Part shown: positions 30,363 to 36,239 of the stretch, piece by piece
How positions within the stretch are numbered: position 1 is the first letter of the stretch
How the letters are laid out: each line of letters starts with the position of its first letter
From: a virus
Direction: 5' to 3' (one strand)
Virus record (IMG/VR): IMGVR_UViG_3300008120_000301
Span: 1 to 39,538 of that record
DNA length: 39,538 nt
Made by a program: the position numbers and the translations under genes
The notes under the pieces: generated by a model
What the model was told of the DNA's origin: nothing
The model's input: only the letters and a program-made list of their open reading frames with translations
The model's database searches: none

Positions 30363-30682
30363 ATTGGGAAAAAGCCGCCTGTAGAGGCTCAATCTATACA
30401 GACATTTTCTACAATGTAGAAGAAGAACGCAGTATTTTGGCATACGAATACATCAACGCATTGCGCACGATTTGTTTAGCGTGTCCGATATGGAAAGAGT
30501 GCCTGACCTACGCCATGGAACATGAGGACTATGGCGTATGGGGCGGCATGACAAGCATTGAGCGTTTTTCTTTCCGCAATCCTAAGAAGTATCCGAATCA
30601 ACAAAGGCGAGCGCTGTTTGCATTTGAAGAAGCGGGTATCAATTATGTAGAGATTATGGAGTGTGTCCGTGGAACCGATTAG
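30341..30682 (+). CDS. whiB: WhiB-family iron-sulfur transcription factor
   Basis: 113 residues from TTG 30341, with AGGAG (30329-30333) 7 bases upstream. WhiB signature: four cysteines, C14 (AACRG), C45 and C48 (ICLAC), C54 (KEC), followed by GVWGG (65-69) and TSIER. WhiB-like proteins bind the primary sigma factor and are found only in Actinobacteria and their phages, which fixes the host phylum. Mycobacteriophage TM4 WhiB is known to repress host whiB2. The basic C-terminus (NPKKYPNQQRR) may contact DNA. Overlaps the nuclease gene by 22 bases. Confidence 0.9.
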   Translation: MPQYDEIDWEKAACRGSIYTDIFYNVEEERSILAYEYINALRTICLACPIWKECLTYAMEHEDYGVWGGMTSIERFSFRNPKKYPNQQRRALFAFEEAGINYVEIMECVRGTD

Positions 30683-31118
30683 ACAGGTACAAGGCGACAC
30701 AAATAAGGAACAAAGAGTTGCAAACTTTATTGCACAAAAAATGCCATGGTCTTTGTTTCCTACACCCAAGTTTTACTTTACTGATTACCACATCAATCGC
30801 AGGCACGATAACGGGCGTGAAAATTACATTGGTGATTTAGAAATCAAATGGTTGAACTCACCAAGCACCGCGCCCGCAATCTTTCCTTACAACAAATTAC
30901 AAATGATGATGGCAGTGCCTGTTTACACAGATACGCCGGAAAGTTATCACCGGATTTGTTTCCGTTTCACTGATGGTCTTATGATTCTGCCCGCTAAGGC
31001 GCTGATGCGCCTACAACCGACAGTGCATACCCGCAGAGATACTAATGAAACTGACATGGTGGTTTGGGTAAAGGTTGATGAGTTTATTAGTTATTTAAGA
31101 CCGTATGTGGTCCACTAG
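30663..31118 (+). CDS. Possible PD-(D/E)XK endonuclease-like protein
   Basis: 151 residues from GTG 30663, overlapping whiB by 20 bases. The segment YIGDLEIKWLNS has the D-x-E-x-K spacing of PD-(D/E)XK nucleases, preceded by FTDYHINRRHDNGREN and followed by PYNKLQMMMAV. The rest is an alpha/beta fold with a strand FRFTDGLMILPAKAL. Evidence is limited to the motif; a non-enzymatic DNA-binding role remains possible. Confidence 0.5.
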   Translation: MSVEPIRQVQGDTNKEQRVANFIAQKMPWSLFPTPKFYFTDYHINRRHDNGRENYIGDLEIKWLNSPSTAPAIFPYNKLQMMMAVPVYTDTPESYHRICFRFTDGLMILPAKALMRLQPTVHTRRDTNETDMVVWVKVDEFISYLRPYVVH

Positions 31119-31126
31119 GAGGCATT

Positions 31127-31900
31127 GTGAGCATTATCCGTTCACCAAGAGTTGAATCAAATTTCAGTGTTATCTCTAATTCCGTCATCAGAGATACAAG
31201 ATTGAGTTACCGCGCTCGCGGTATCTTGTTAGACATCTTGAGCCGCCCGGATAATTGGCGCGTGTCTGCAGATTCCTTAGCAAGAACGGGCTGTGAAGGT
31301 CGCCATGCGATTTTGTCAGCCCTAAAGGAATTGCGTGAAGTTGGATATATGCGCACAGAAAAATTGCGCAAAGATAATGGGCAATTTGAAACCGTCAGCA
31401 TTGTTTACGATACGCCGAAATATGAGGCCACCGGAGTGCAAAAACCGGATTCCGGTTATCCGGAGTCGGAAAACCGCACTCCTTTAGAAGTACTATCTAA
31501 GAAGAACTTAGATACAAACCTGTTTGATGAATTTTGGAAGGCATACCCAAGAAAGGTTGGAAAGCAAGCGGCAGAAAAAGCCTATGCAAAAGCGGCAAAG
31601 ACAACTGAAGAAAATGTAATTATTGCAGGGGCAAGAAGATACGCAGATGACCCTAACCGTGTAGATGCTTTCACCGCACACCCAACAACCTGGTTGAACG
31701 CAGGGCGTTGGAATGATGAACCACTACCGGAGCGCATACTGACCGGAGATGAGAAGCGAGCAAAAGAATTACAGATTGCAGAGGAACGCCGCCGCCGCGA
31801 TATTGAAGAAACATTACGGTGGCAACAACAAGTGGAAGAACAAAAGCAAAAGGCAGTACCGATGCCGGAAGATGTGAAAAAACTATTACGGTCACTTTGA
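31127..31900 (+). CDS. Replication initiation-type protein with N-terminal winged helix
   Basis: 257 residues from GTG 31127, with AGGAGG at 31117-31122. Residues 1-95 are a helix-turn-helix/winged-helix domain of the phage replication protein type: VISNSVIRDTRLSYRARGILLDILSRPDNW...GRHAILSALKELREVGYM. A Pro/Glu-rich linker (100-128) is encoded by a run of inverted repeats. Residues 131-185 contain FDEFWKAYPRKVGKQAAEKAYAKA...HPTTWLNAGRW, a domain frequent in phage replication proteins. A charged coiled coil ends the protein. Expected to bind the origin and recruit host helicase. Confidence 0.72.
   Translation: MSIIRSPRVESNFSVISNSVIRDTRLSYRARGILLDILSRPDNWRVSADSLARTGCEGRHAILSALKELREVGYMRTEKLRKDNGQFETVSIVYDTPKYEATGVQKPDSGYPESENRTPLEVLSKKNLDTNLFDEFWKAYPRKVGKQAAEKAYAKAAKTTEENVIIAGARRYADDPNRVDAFTAHPTTWLNAGRWNDEPLPERILTGDEKRAKELQIAEERRRRDIEETLRWQQQVEEQKQKAVPMPEDVKKLLRSL
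31431..31482 (+). other. Inverted-repeat cluster inside the replication gene, candidate origin
   Basis: AACCGGA-T-TCCGGTT (31443-31457) is a 15-base dyad. It is flanked by CCGGA at 31431-31435 and 31460-31464, and by outer arms GGAGTGC (31433-31439) and GCACTCC (31476-31482). The cluster codes for the flexible linker between the DNA-binding and C-terminal domains, the same place lambda ori occupies within gene O. Additional CCGGA copies lie on both sides. Confidence 0.45.
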
Positions 31901-31912
31901 TTACGAATAACT

Positions 31913-31936
31913 GTTACACTTTTGCGTAACGGTTAC
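31913..31936 (+). promoter_or_regulatory. Operator-like GTTAC repeats
   Basis: GTTAC (31913-31917), GTAAC (31926-31930) and GTTAC (31932-31936): the last two form an 11-base palindrome and the first two a hairpin-like dyad. They fill the 51-base gap before the gene at 31952. TTACACTTT here matches the dyad at 26247. Confidence 0.45.
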
Positions 31937-31951
31937 AGTGATAGGAGTAAC

Positions 31952-32143
31952 ATGGCAACGCTAGTTATTACAAAAGCAAGTAACATGCAATGCGGCGACA
32001 AAATAATGCAAAACAATAAAGTTTTTGAAGTGCAAAGTATTGATGGACCTGACCACACAGGAACTTATGATTTGCATGTTAAAGATGAACGCGGCAGAGA
32101 TAGATTTGTTATTGTGCAAGATTTAGTTACAATAATTATGTGA
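31952..32143 (+). CDS. Small beta-rich hypothetical protein
   Basis: 63 residues from ATG 31952 (AGGAG 6 bases upstream; a TTG at 31922 is also in frame). Sequence pattern CGDKIMQNNKVFEVQSIDGP...YDLHVKDERGRDRFVIVQDLVTI suggests a small SH3-like beta barrel. No known family. Its stop overlaps the GTG of rusA. Confidence 0.6.
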   Translation: MATLVITKASNMQCGDKIMQNNKVFEVQSIDGPDHTGTYDLHVKDERGRDRFVIVQDLVTIIM

Positions 32144-32529
32144 TAAATTTTTTTGTTGATGGCTTACCTGTTCCACAAGGGAGCATGAAAGTTATCAACG
32201 GCAGAGTCATTCATAACAAAGGCTCTGAACTTGCGGCATGGCGTAGCGCTGTTGCATTAACTGCAAGACAGTTTGGCGCTCGCCCATTAACCGACCCCAT
32301 TGAAATCCGAATTAAGTTCTATATGCCCAAGCCGCGCACTGTCAAGCGGCAATATCCCTCAGTTGCTCCTGACCTTGATAAATTGATTAGAGCGGTCCTA
32401 GACGGCCTAACAGCCATCGCCTATGTAGATGATGGCCAGGTGGTCCTAATCGCCGCTGAGAAGGCCTACGGAGAGCGTATAGGGGCAGAAATAACCGTAG
32501 GGGCATACGGATTAGAACAAATGTTCTAA
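32140..32529 (+). CDS. rusA: RusA-like Holliday junction resolvase
   Basis: 129 residues from GTG 32140. RusA hallmarks: LPVPQGSMKVINGRVIH at the start, FYMPKPRTVKRQYPSVAPDLDKLIRAVLDGLT (with the conserved D-x-D-K), and AYVDDGQVVLIAAEKAYG. The aspartates form the metal site that cuts four-way junctions; it would resolve recombination intermediates before packaging. Fits with the Erf-like and Cas4-like proteins upstream. Confidence 0.87.
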   Translation: MINFFVDGLPVPQGSMKVINGRVIHNKGSELAAWRSAVALTARQFGARPLTDPIEIRIKFYMPKPRTVKRQYPSVAPDLDKLIRAVLDGLTAIAYVDDGQVVLIAAEKAYGERIGAEITVGAYGLEQMF

Positions 32530-32582
32530 AAGACATAACCAGTCATACCTGCAAGACACGCTTAAAAAAGTTGCACAAATAG

Positions 32583-32611
32583 TTGCAAAAACTTTAACAC
32601 AGGACTATCTT
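32583..32611 (+). promoter_or_regulatory. Promoter P1, sigma-70 type
   Basis: TTGCAA (32583-32588), 17-base spacer, TATCTT (32606-32611). It lies in the 125-base gap after rusA. A second TTGCA copy (32571) precedes it by 12 bases. The same promoter layout recurs exactly 254 bases downstream as P2. Confidence 0.72.
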
Positions 32612-32644
32612 TCTCTTATCGGTTCAAAAGAACCCCAAGAGAAA
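32610..32644 (+). ncRNA. Leader hairpin linked to P1
   Basis: GGTTC (32621-32625), loop AAAA, GAACC (32630-32634), followed by CCAA. An outer arm pair TTTCTCTT (32610-32617) and AAGAGAAA (32637-32644) extends it at DNA level, but the left arm overlaps the -10. The inner stem starts 15 bases after the first base of the -10, so it would be almost at the mRNA 5' end. Confidence 0.65.
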
Positions 32645-32654
32645 GGCAAGACAG

Positions 32655-32804
32655 ATGACAAGCAAGACAGTAACACTAGATGCAAATGAAGCATCAATCC
32701 TCGCAGTTTTAGCAAAGCAATATGTGATTGACAATGACGCAGATTTGACCGAAAACAATAAGTTTTATTGGAACCTGCTCATCACAAAACTAGCGGCTCT
32801 ATAA
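32655..32804 (+). CDS. Small hypothetical protein driven by P1
   Basis: 49 residues, ATG 32655, weak ribosome site (AAAGG about 10 bases upstream). Sequence includes TLDANEASILAVLAKQYVIDNDADLTENN and LLITKLAAL; helical, no cysteines, no membrane segment. No family recognised. It is the sole gene between two matched promoter-hairpin modules. Confidence 0.6.
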   Translation: MTSKTVTLDANEASILAVLAKQYVIDNDADLTENNKFYWNLLITKLAAL

Positions 32805-32836
32805 ACAACACGCCGAAAAAAATTTAATAAAAATAC

Positions 32837-32865
32837 TTGCAAAATCTTCCCCAAAAGACCATAAT
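32837..32865 (+). promoter_or_regulatory. Promoter P2, sigma-70 type
   Basis: TTGCAA (32837-32842), 17-base spacer, CATAAT (32860-32865). The first 12 bases TTGCAAAATCTT differ from P1 only at one position. Spacing to its hairpin (15 bases from the -10 start) is identical to P1. Confidence 0.75.
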
Positions 32866-32874
32866 TATCTCAAC

Positions 32875-32889
32875 GGGTCATAAAGACCC
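32875..32889 (+). ncRNA. Leader hairpin linked to P2
   Basis: GGGTC (32875-32879), loop ATAAA, GACCC (32885-32889), followed by CAA. Compared with the P1 hairpin, the third pair is G-C instead of T-A: both bases changed, preserving the stem. Context CGG-k-TC...GA-m-CCCCAA is conserved in both. Confidence 0.68.
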
Positions 32890-32909
32890 CAACAACATGG
32901 AGGCAACAA

Positions 32910-33263
32910 ATGACAGTAGCAACAGAAGTTACAACCGAATACAAGACATTTACCTGGCAAGCAGTACGCAAGTTGGCTGAGGAAATTGGAGTTCCTTTCT
33001 ACTCAAACTCTAGTTTCTCAACAGACAAAGGTATTGGTCTAAAAGCAGACCGTTACAATCCTGAGCGCATCAATGTTGCTGGTTGGGAGCGCAGTTTCAG
33101 CGAAATCAATGAGTACATGAGCCACAAGATTCAGCGTCTTTCCAAAGAAAACTTCATGTTGAAGTTGCAGGTTTGGGCGCTAACAAACAATGTCAAATAT
33201 GAAGTTGTTGAAACCAACGGTTTCTATCACAAGCATCAATATCTAATGATTGAGAAGGCATAG
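32910..33263 (+). CDS. Hypothetical protein driven by P2
   Basis: 117 residues, ATG 32910 with GGAGGCAACAA directly before it. The sequence contains FTWQAVRKLAEEIGVPFYSNSSFSTDKG, RYNPERINVAGWERSFSEINEYM and a central helix. No family recognised. Being first behind a strong promoter-hairpin module suggests high early or middle expression, which in phages often marks host-takeover proteins. It ends with a TAG overlapping the GTG of the next tiny gene. Confidence 0.65.
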   Translation: MTVATEVTTEYKTFTWQAVRKLAEEIGVPFYSNSSFSTDKGIGLKADRYNPERINVAGWERSFSEINEYMSHKIQRLSKENFMLKLQVWALTNNVKYEVVETNGFYHKHQYLMIEKA

Positions 33264-33364
33264 TGGCTAGTTGCGGAATTTGCGGAGGCAAGATTGGCCG
33301 CACAATCGTCAAACATGGCGAGATATGTACAAACGACAAACCAACCAAGGAGGCAACAAAATGA
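33263..33364 (+). CDS. 33-residue zinc-knuckle microprotein
   Basis: GTG 33263 overlaps the previous stop and its TGA overlaps the next ATG. The sequence begins MASCGICGGKIGRTIVKHGEIC: C-x2-C plus a later His/Cys pair. The last codons double as the ribosome site of the next gene. Short, so moderately uncertain, but both overlaps and the cysteine pattern speak for it. Confidence 0.5.
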   Translation: MASCGICGGKIGRTIVKHGEICTNDKPTKEATK

Positions 33365-33558
33365 ATTACAAAATCAGATGCGTTACAGGTTCTAAGTACG
33401 AATTATGGATAACAGTAAATGAGCGTTATTCACAAGTTTTTACTTTCAACAGCAGACGCGAAGCATCACGCGCTATGGAAGAAGCAATAGAAGCAGATAA
33501 AAAATGGCCAATAAATTTTGCACAACATATTCAACAACAAATGGAGGCAACAAAATGA
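33361..33558 (+). CDS. Small hypothetical protein
   Basis: 65 residues, ATG 33361 after GGAGGCAACAAA. Compact beta-alpha layout: YKIRCVTGSKYELWITVNERYSQVFTFNSRREASRAMEEAIE. An alternative in-frame upstream start at 33271 would overlap the zinc-knuckle gene and is not favoured. No family recognised. Its last codons again contain the next gene's ribosome site. Confidence 0.65.
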   Translation: MNYKIRCVTGSKYELWITVNERYSQVFTFNSRREASRAMEEAIEADKKWPINFAQHIQQQMEATK

Positions 33559-33677
33559 CAACACCAATACTGCAATGCAAGATGTGTTACGGAAAGGGCT
33601 ACATTAGTTACACAGATGATGACGCGTGCGATGTAGTTCCATGTGATTGCACAATCCCAGTGGAGGTCAAACGATGA
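33555..33677 (+). CDS. 40-residue DnaJ-type zinc-finger microprotein
   Basis: ATG 33555 overlaps the previous stop (ATGA) and follows GGAGGCAACAAA. Contains CKMCYGKGYI, the C-x2-C-x-G-x-G repeat unit of DnaJ zinc fingers, and a second pair VPCDC. One such pair set can hold one zinc. Function unknown. Confidence 0.6.
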   Translation: MTTPILQCKMCYGKGYISYTDDDACDVVPCDCTIPVEVKR

Positions 33678-33829
33678 AGCATTGTGTTTTGTGCCTAATC
33701 AATAACACCTTTTATGGCATACAACATCAGAATGGCAACGCCATCTGCATGGAGTGCGCTTTAGTAATCAAGAACGCGCACATCAAAGTTAGAGAATTTC
33801 CCTACGAAGAAGCGGAGGCAACGGTATGA
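33674..33829 (+). CDS. 51-residue zinc-binding microprotein
   Basis: ATG 33674 overlaps the previous stop (ATGA), GGAGG 8 bases upstream. Two pairs, CVLC and CMEC, separated by 25 residues, form a plausible zinc finger (KHCVLCLINNTFYG, AICMECALVIKNAH). C-terminal acidic tail. A longer upstream in-frame start at 33647 exists but would overlap the previous gene more. Confidence 0.6.
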   Translation: MKHCVLCLINNTFYGIQHQNGNAICMECALVIKNAHIKVREFPYEEAEATV

Positions 33830-34005
33830 AGTTCAAGATTGAACTAGAGATTGAATACAACAACTTTTCAATCCCTGAAGGCAAGGCAAAGTCCATGGTG
33901 AACGGTATGCAACGCGAGCAAGCACAATGGGCTGTAGAAGATGCACTGAAGATTGCGGGGTTTAATCCTGTAACGCTATCAATCTACAAGAGTCGCAATG
34001 CTTGA
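33826..34005 (+). CDS. Small hypothetical protein
   Basis: 59 residues, ATG 33826 after GGAGGCAACGGT and overlapping the previous stop. KFKIELEIEYNNFSIPEGKAKSMV then a helix (AQWAVEDALKIAG) and a strand; a small alpha/beta domain, no cysteines. Not recognised. Confidence 0.58.
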   Translation: MKFKIELEIEYNNFSIPEGKAKSMVNGMQREQAQWAVEDALKIAGFNPVTLSIYKSRNA

Positions 34006-34177
34006 GCCATTTGACGACAGGCCGCGCTGTATATGGTGTGGCTCCTTTGGCGGAACAGCAAACAGGCTTATGATTCACATGGCAGAAAACAGATTGGACA
34101 CCATGATTGCAGAGTGCGACTGGTGTTGGAGCAATGATTACTACAGAAGGAAGGCGGCAAATGGCAAAGGCAACTAG
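33998..34177 (+). CDS. 59-residue zinc-binding protein
   Basis: ATG 33998 lies inside the last codons of the previous gene. Pairs CIWC and CDWC are separated by 32 residues (RCIWCGSFGG, ECDWCW). Such Trp-containing C-x2-C pairs point to a treble-clef-like zinc fold. It overlaps the next gene by 17 bases. Unknown role. Confidence 0.58.
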   Translation: MLEPFDDRPRCIWCGSFGGTANRLMIHMAENRLDTMIAECDWCWSNDYYRRKAANGKGN

Positions 34178-34328
34178 AACATGGAGGCTGACACGCAGAG
34201 GGCGATTTGTTGTAGCGCTCGCAACGCTGTTGTTGGTTTCCTGGTTATTCAACATTACAACTCCTGATGAGTGCAAAGTGCCAATAGGCGAGATGTCACA
34301 GTTCTGCGTTGATTTCTTGTATCCGTGA
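34161..34328 (+). CDS. Small single-span membrane protein
   Basis: 55 residues, ATG 34161 with AAGGCGG upstream. Very basic N-terminus (AKATRTWRLTRRGR), one membrane span (FVVALATLLLVSWLF), then an outside-facing tail with two cysteines (DECKVP, QFCVDF). The positive-inside rule puts the C-terminus outside. Possible surface or superinfection role, unproved. Confidence 0.6.
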   Translation: MAKATRTWRLTRRGRFVVALATLLLVSWLFNITTPDECKVPIGEMSQFCVDFLYP

Positions 34329-34339
34329 AAGGAAAGCAA

Positions 34340-34984
34340 ATGAAAAAGTTTTTACCGCTGGCGTTGGCGCTGGCATTTATTACACCTGCACAAGCAAATG
34401 AGATACCCGGAACCCGTGTATCAGGCCAGGGCGCTGTTTGCGCTGAGGGTCAGGGCAAAGCGCTAGAAATCAATGCGACCACAAAAGAAGAATGGAGTTA
34501 TTGCATTGAGATTGTGCGCCCACCTGCACCCACAGTTCAGCAAGTAGAAACAAAAGCCAAAGACCAAGTGGCGCAAACAATTACAAATAAAAATGCACAA
34601 GATGCGCCTACCGTAACTGCAGAAACAACAGTGACTGCAGAACCAAAACCAATCACAGAAGAACTATTTAAGGTTGAAGTCAATGCGACAACACAAGTAG
34701 AAACAATTACGGCCTTGAGTGTTGTGGAGAAAGAAGAAATATCAAAATTGCGTGCAGTATCTGAAGCACGAAGCACTGCAAAAGATTCTGCAACTGCGCA
34801 AGCACAAGCCGATAAAGGCACTGAATACTGCGTAAATTGGTCTGCACAAGGTCAATCAGGTACAGAGTGCGCTCTAGAGCCAATCCCTGCAAGTGAAGAA
34901 GAAGTCCAAGATTGGTGGGAGATATTCATAGCCACATTCCCGGATTGGTATGGCATGTTGTCTGTCAATTATTGGAATTGGTAA
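34340..34984 (+). CDS. Secreted cysteine-containing protein
   Basis: 214 residues from ATG 34340 (AAAGGAAA upstream; a GTG at 34325 is in frame). It has a clean signal peptide, KKFLPLALALAFITPAQA with cleavage expected after the AQA (about residue 19). The mature part holds four cysteines (AVCAEG, YCIEI, YCVNW, ECALE) that could form two disulfides, a Thr/Val/Glu-rich middle, and an aromatic C-terminus (DWWEIFIATFPDWYGML). Unknown family. An exported phage protein outside the lysis cassette could alter the cell surface, exclude other phages or act on neighbours. Confidence 0.68.
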   Translation: MKKFLPLALALAFITPAQANEIPGTRVSGQGAVCAEGQGKALEINATTKEEWSYCIEIVRPPAPTVQQVETKAKDQVAQTITNKNAQDAPTVTAETTVTAEPKPITEELFKVEVNATTQVETITALSVVEKEEISKLRAVSEARSTAKDSATAQAQADKGTEYCVNWSAQGQSGTECALEPIPASEEEVQDWWEIFIATFPDWYGMLSVNYWNW

Positions 34985-35037
34985 ACATTATGGAAATAAA
35001 AGTAACAGAAACAATACAAAAAACATGGAGGCTAAAA

Positions 35038-35250
35038 ATGGAAGAAGCAATTTATACAGTCGTAGTAATTACCGATGGCGCAAAAGAGTGGGCAAATAAT
35101 TACGACAATGCCCTTGATGCAGTCAATTCATACAATAGATTCATTGACCATGGCACATGCGTACATGAGCGTGTTGTCAGCCTGGTTGAACCTAGCGGGA
35201 AATACCACACCAAAATCTTCTTAAATCCGGCAGGTTTGGCTATACACTAA
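35038..35250 (+). CDS. Small hypothetical protein
   Basis: 70 residues, ATG 35038 with GGAGG 9 bases upstream; an in-frame ATG at 34990 would add 16 residues. Sequence AIYTVVVITDGAKEWANNYDNALDAVNSYNRFIDHG...ERVVSLVEPSGKYHTKIFLN is a small alpha/beta domain. No family recognised. Confidence 0.58.
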   Translation: MEEAIYTVVVITDGAKEWANNYDNALDAVNSYNRFIDHGTCVHERVVSLVEPSGKYHTKIFLNPAGLAIH

Positions 35251-35284
35251 TGCTGTCCAAAAAATAACCTGAAAGGGGTAAATT

Positions 35285-35377
35285 ATGGATAACAAGATAA
35301 CTAGATGTAATTGCGGCGCATGGAAAGTAGTTGATGCGCCTTGCGGAGTCTGCGCCAAACTGGAGGTCAGGGGCTAG
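35285..35377 (+). CDS. 30-residue zinc-knuckle microprotein
   Basis: ATG 35285 with AAAGGGG upstream. Contains RCNCGAWK and PCGVCAK, two cysteine pairs within 16 residues. It overlaps the beginning of the transglycosylase frame. Very short, so only moderately supported; it fits the series of tiny CxxC proteins in this block. Confidence 0.45.
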   Translation: MDNKITRCNCGAWKVVDAPCGVCAKLEVRG

Positions 35378-35823
35378 TAGTTACAGCCCTAAGACAAGCA
35401 CTCTTAGTAGCCCTTATCGGGGTTGGGCTTGTCATTCCTCACGCAGATGCTCATGCGCCAGTAATGACGGACAAACAAAAGCGGCAAATGGTTGTCAAAA
35501 ACATGGAGCCGAAAGAGTTTGCTCGTTACCTGGTGAATCAGCGCTGGAACAATTCTCAATCACAGTTTGGCTGTTTGGCTCAACTATGGGGTAAAGAATC
35601 GGCATGGAACTACAAAGCCAAATCTCCTACCCATGATTATGGAATCCCACAGCGTCACATGAAGCACAACACCGCGCAACAAATCAAAGACTTTATGAAG
35701 GACCACAAGGTGCAAATCCGTTGGGGTCTAAATTACATAGAGCATAGATACGAAAGCCCATGCGGTGCATTAAAATCGTGGCTATCAAGAGCGGATAAAA
35801 ACGGTAGAGGTGGTTGGTACTAA
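35341..35823 (+). CDS. Exported lytic transglycosylase-like protein
   Basis: 160 residues if started at TTG 35341; the start is uncertain because no ATG or GTG precedes the export signal. Residues 14-38 are a signal/membrane segment (ALRQALLVALIGVGLVIPHADA). The mature part has FGCLAQLWGKESAWNYKAKSPTHDYGIPQ, the actinobacterial transglycosylase pattern with catalytic Glu86 in GKESAW, and a C-terminal ESPCGALKSW. It would cut glycan strands from outside the membrane. As it is far from the lysis cassette, it may act at infection or aid wall remodelling; virion incorporation is an alternative. Confidence 0.72.
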   Translation: MRSLRQTGGQGLVVTALRQALLVALIGVGLVIPHADAHAPVMTDKQKRQMVVKNMEPKEFARYLVNQRWNNSQSQFGCLAQLWGKESAWNYKAKSPTHDYGIPQRHMKHNTAQQIKDFMKDHKVQIRWGLNYIEHRYESPCGALKSWLSRADKNGRGGWY

Positions 35824-35906
35824 TGTCCATAATCTTTCCTAATCATTGGGAGCCTATAAGCCCTAACATTGACCCTGAAGAATGGGTTGAAGATGATGAG
35901 GAATAA
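35823..35906 (+). CDS. 27-residue acidic microprotein
   Basis: ATG 35823 overlaps the previous stop as TAATG, and its TAA directly precedes the TTG of the HNH gene. The C-terminal half is strongly acidic (DPEEWVEDDEE). Its last codons supply the ribosome site for the next gene, so it might be only a coupling peptide. Confidence 0.4.
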   Translation: MSIIFPNHWEPISPNIDPEEWVEDDEE

Positions 35907-36239
35907 TTGGACAAAAAAGTTGTAAAAATTGTTGAAGAAAGAGCGGGCGATTACTGCGAAGTTTGCGGTAGGCCCGCTTTACCTTCTATGGCACTGCATC
36001 ACCGAAAGTTGCGAAGCAGAGGCGGCAAAGACACGCCCAGTAATTTAATTCGCATACATCACGGCTGTCATAACTTACGCACTGATAGTATCCACCTGAA
36101 TCCTGAAAGAGCATCACAAAAAGGTTGGATTGTTGGTTCATGGCAAGAACCATACGATGTTCCTTTTTCTCGCCCTGATGGTTCAATCGTATTACTACAA
36201 GATGACGGCACAGTAAGTGTTCTCATGGAAGGTGACTAA
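35907..36239 (+). CDS. HNH endonuclease
   Basis: 110 residues from TTG 35907 with GAGG 6 bases upstream. HNH/zinc-finger pattern: YCEVCG at 17-22, MALHHRKLRSRGG around 30, NLIRIHHGCHN near 48-57. The first 60 residues form the nuclease; the remainder is a beta-rich tail. HNH proteins often assist terminase cleavage in phages, and in circular order this gene is only about 1.6 kb upstream of terS. Confidence 0.8.
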   Translation: MDKKVVKIVEERAGDYCEVCGRPALPSMALHHRKLRSRGGKDTPSNLIRIHHGCHNLRTDSIHLNPERASQKGWIVGSWQEPYDVPFSRPDGSIVLLQDDGTVSVLMEGD

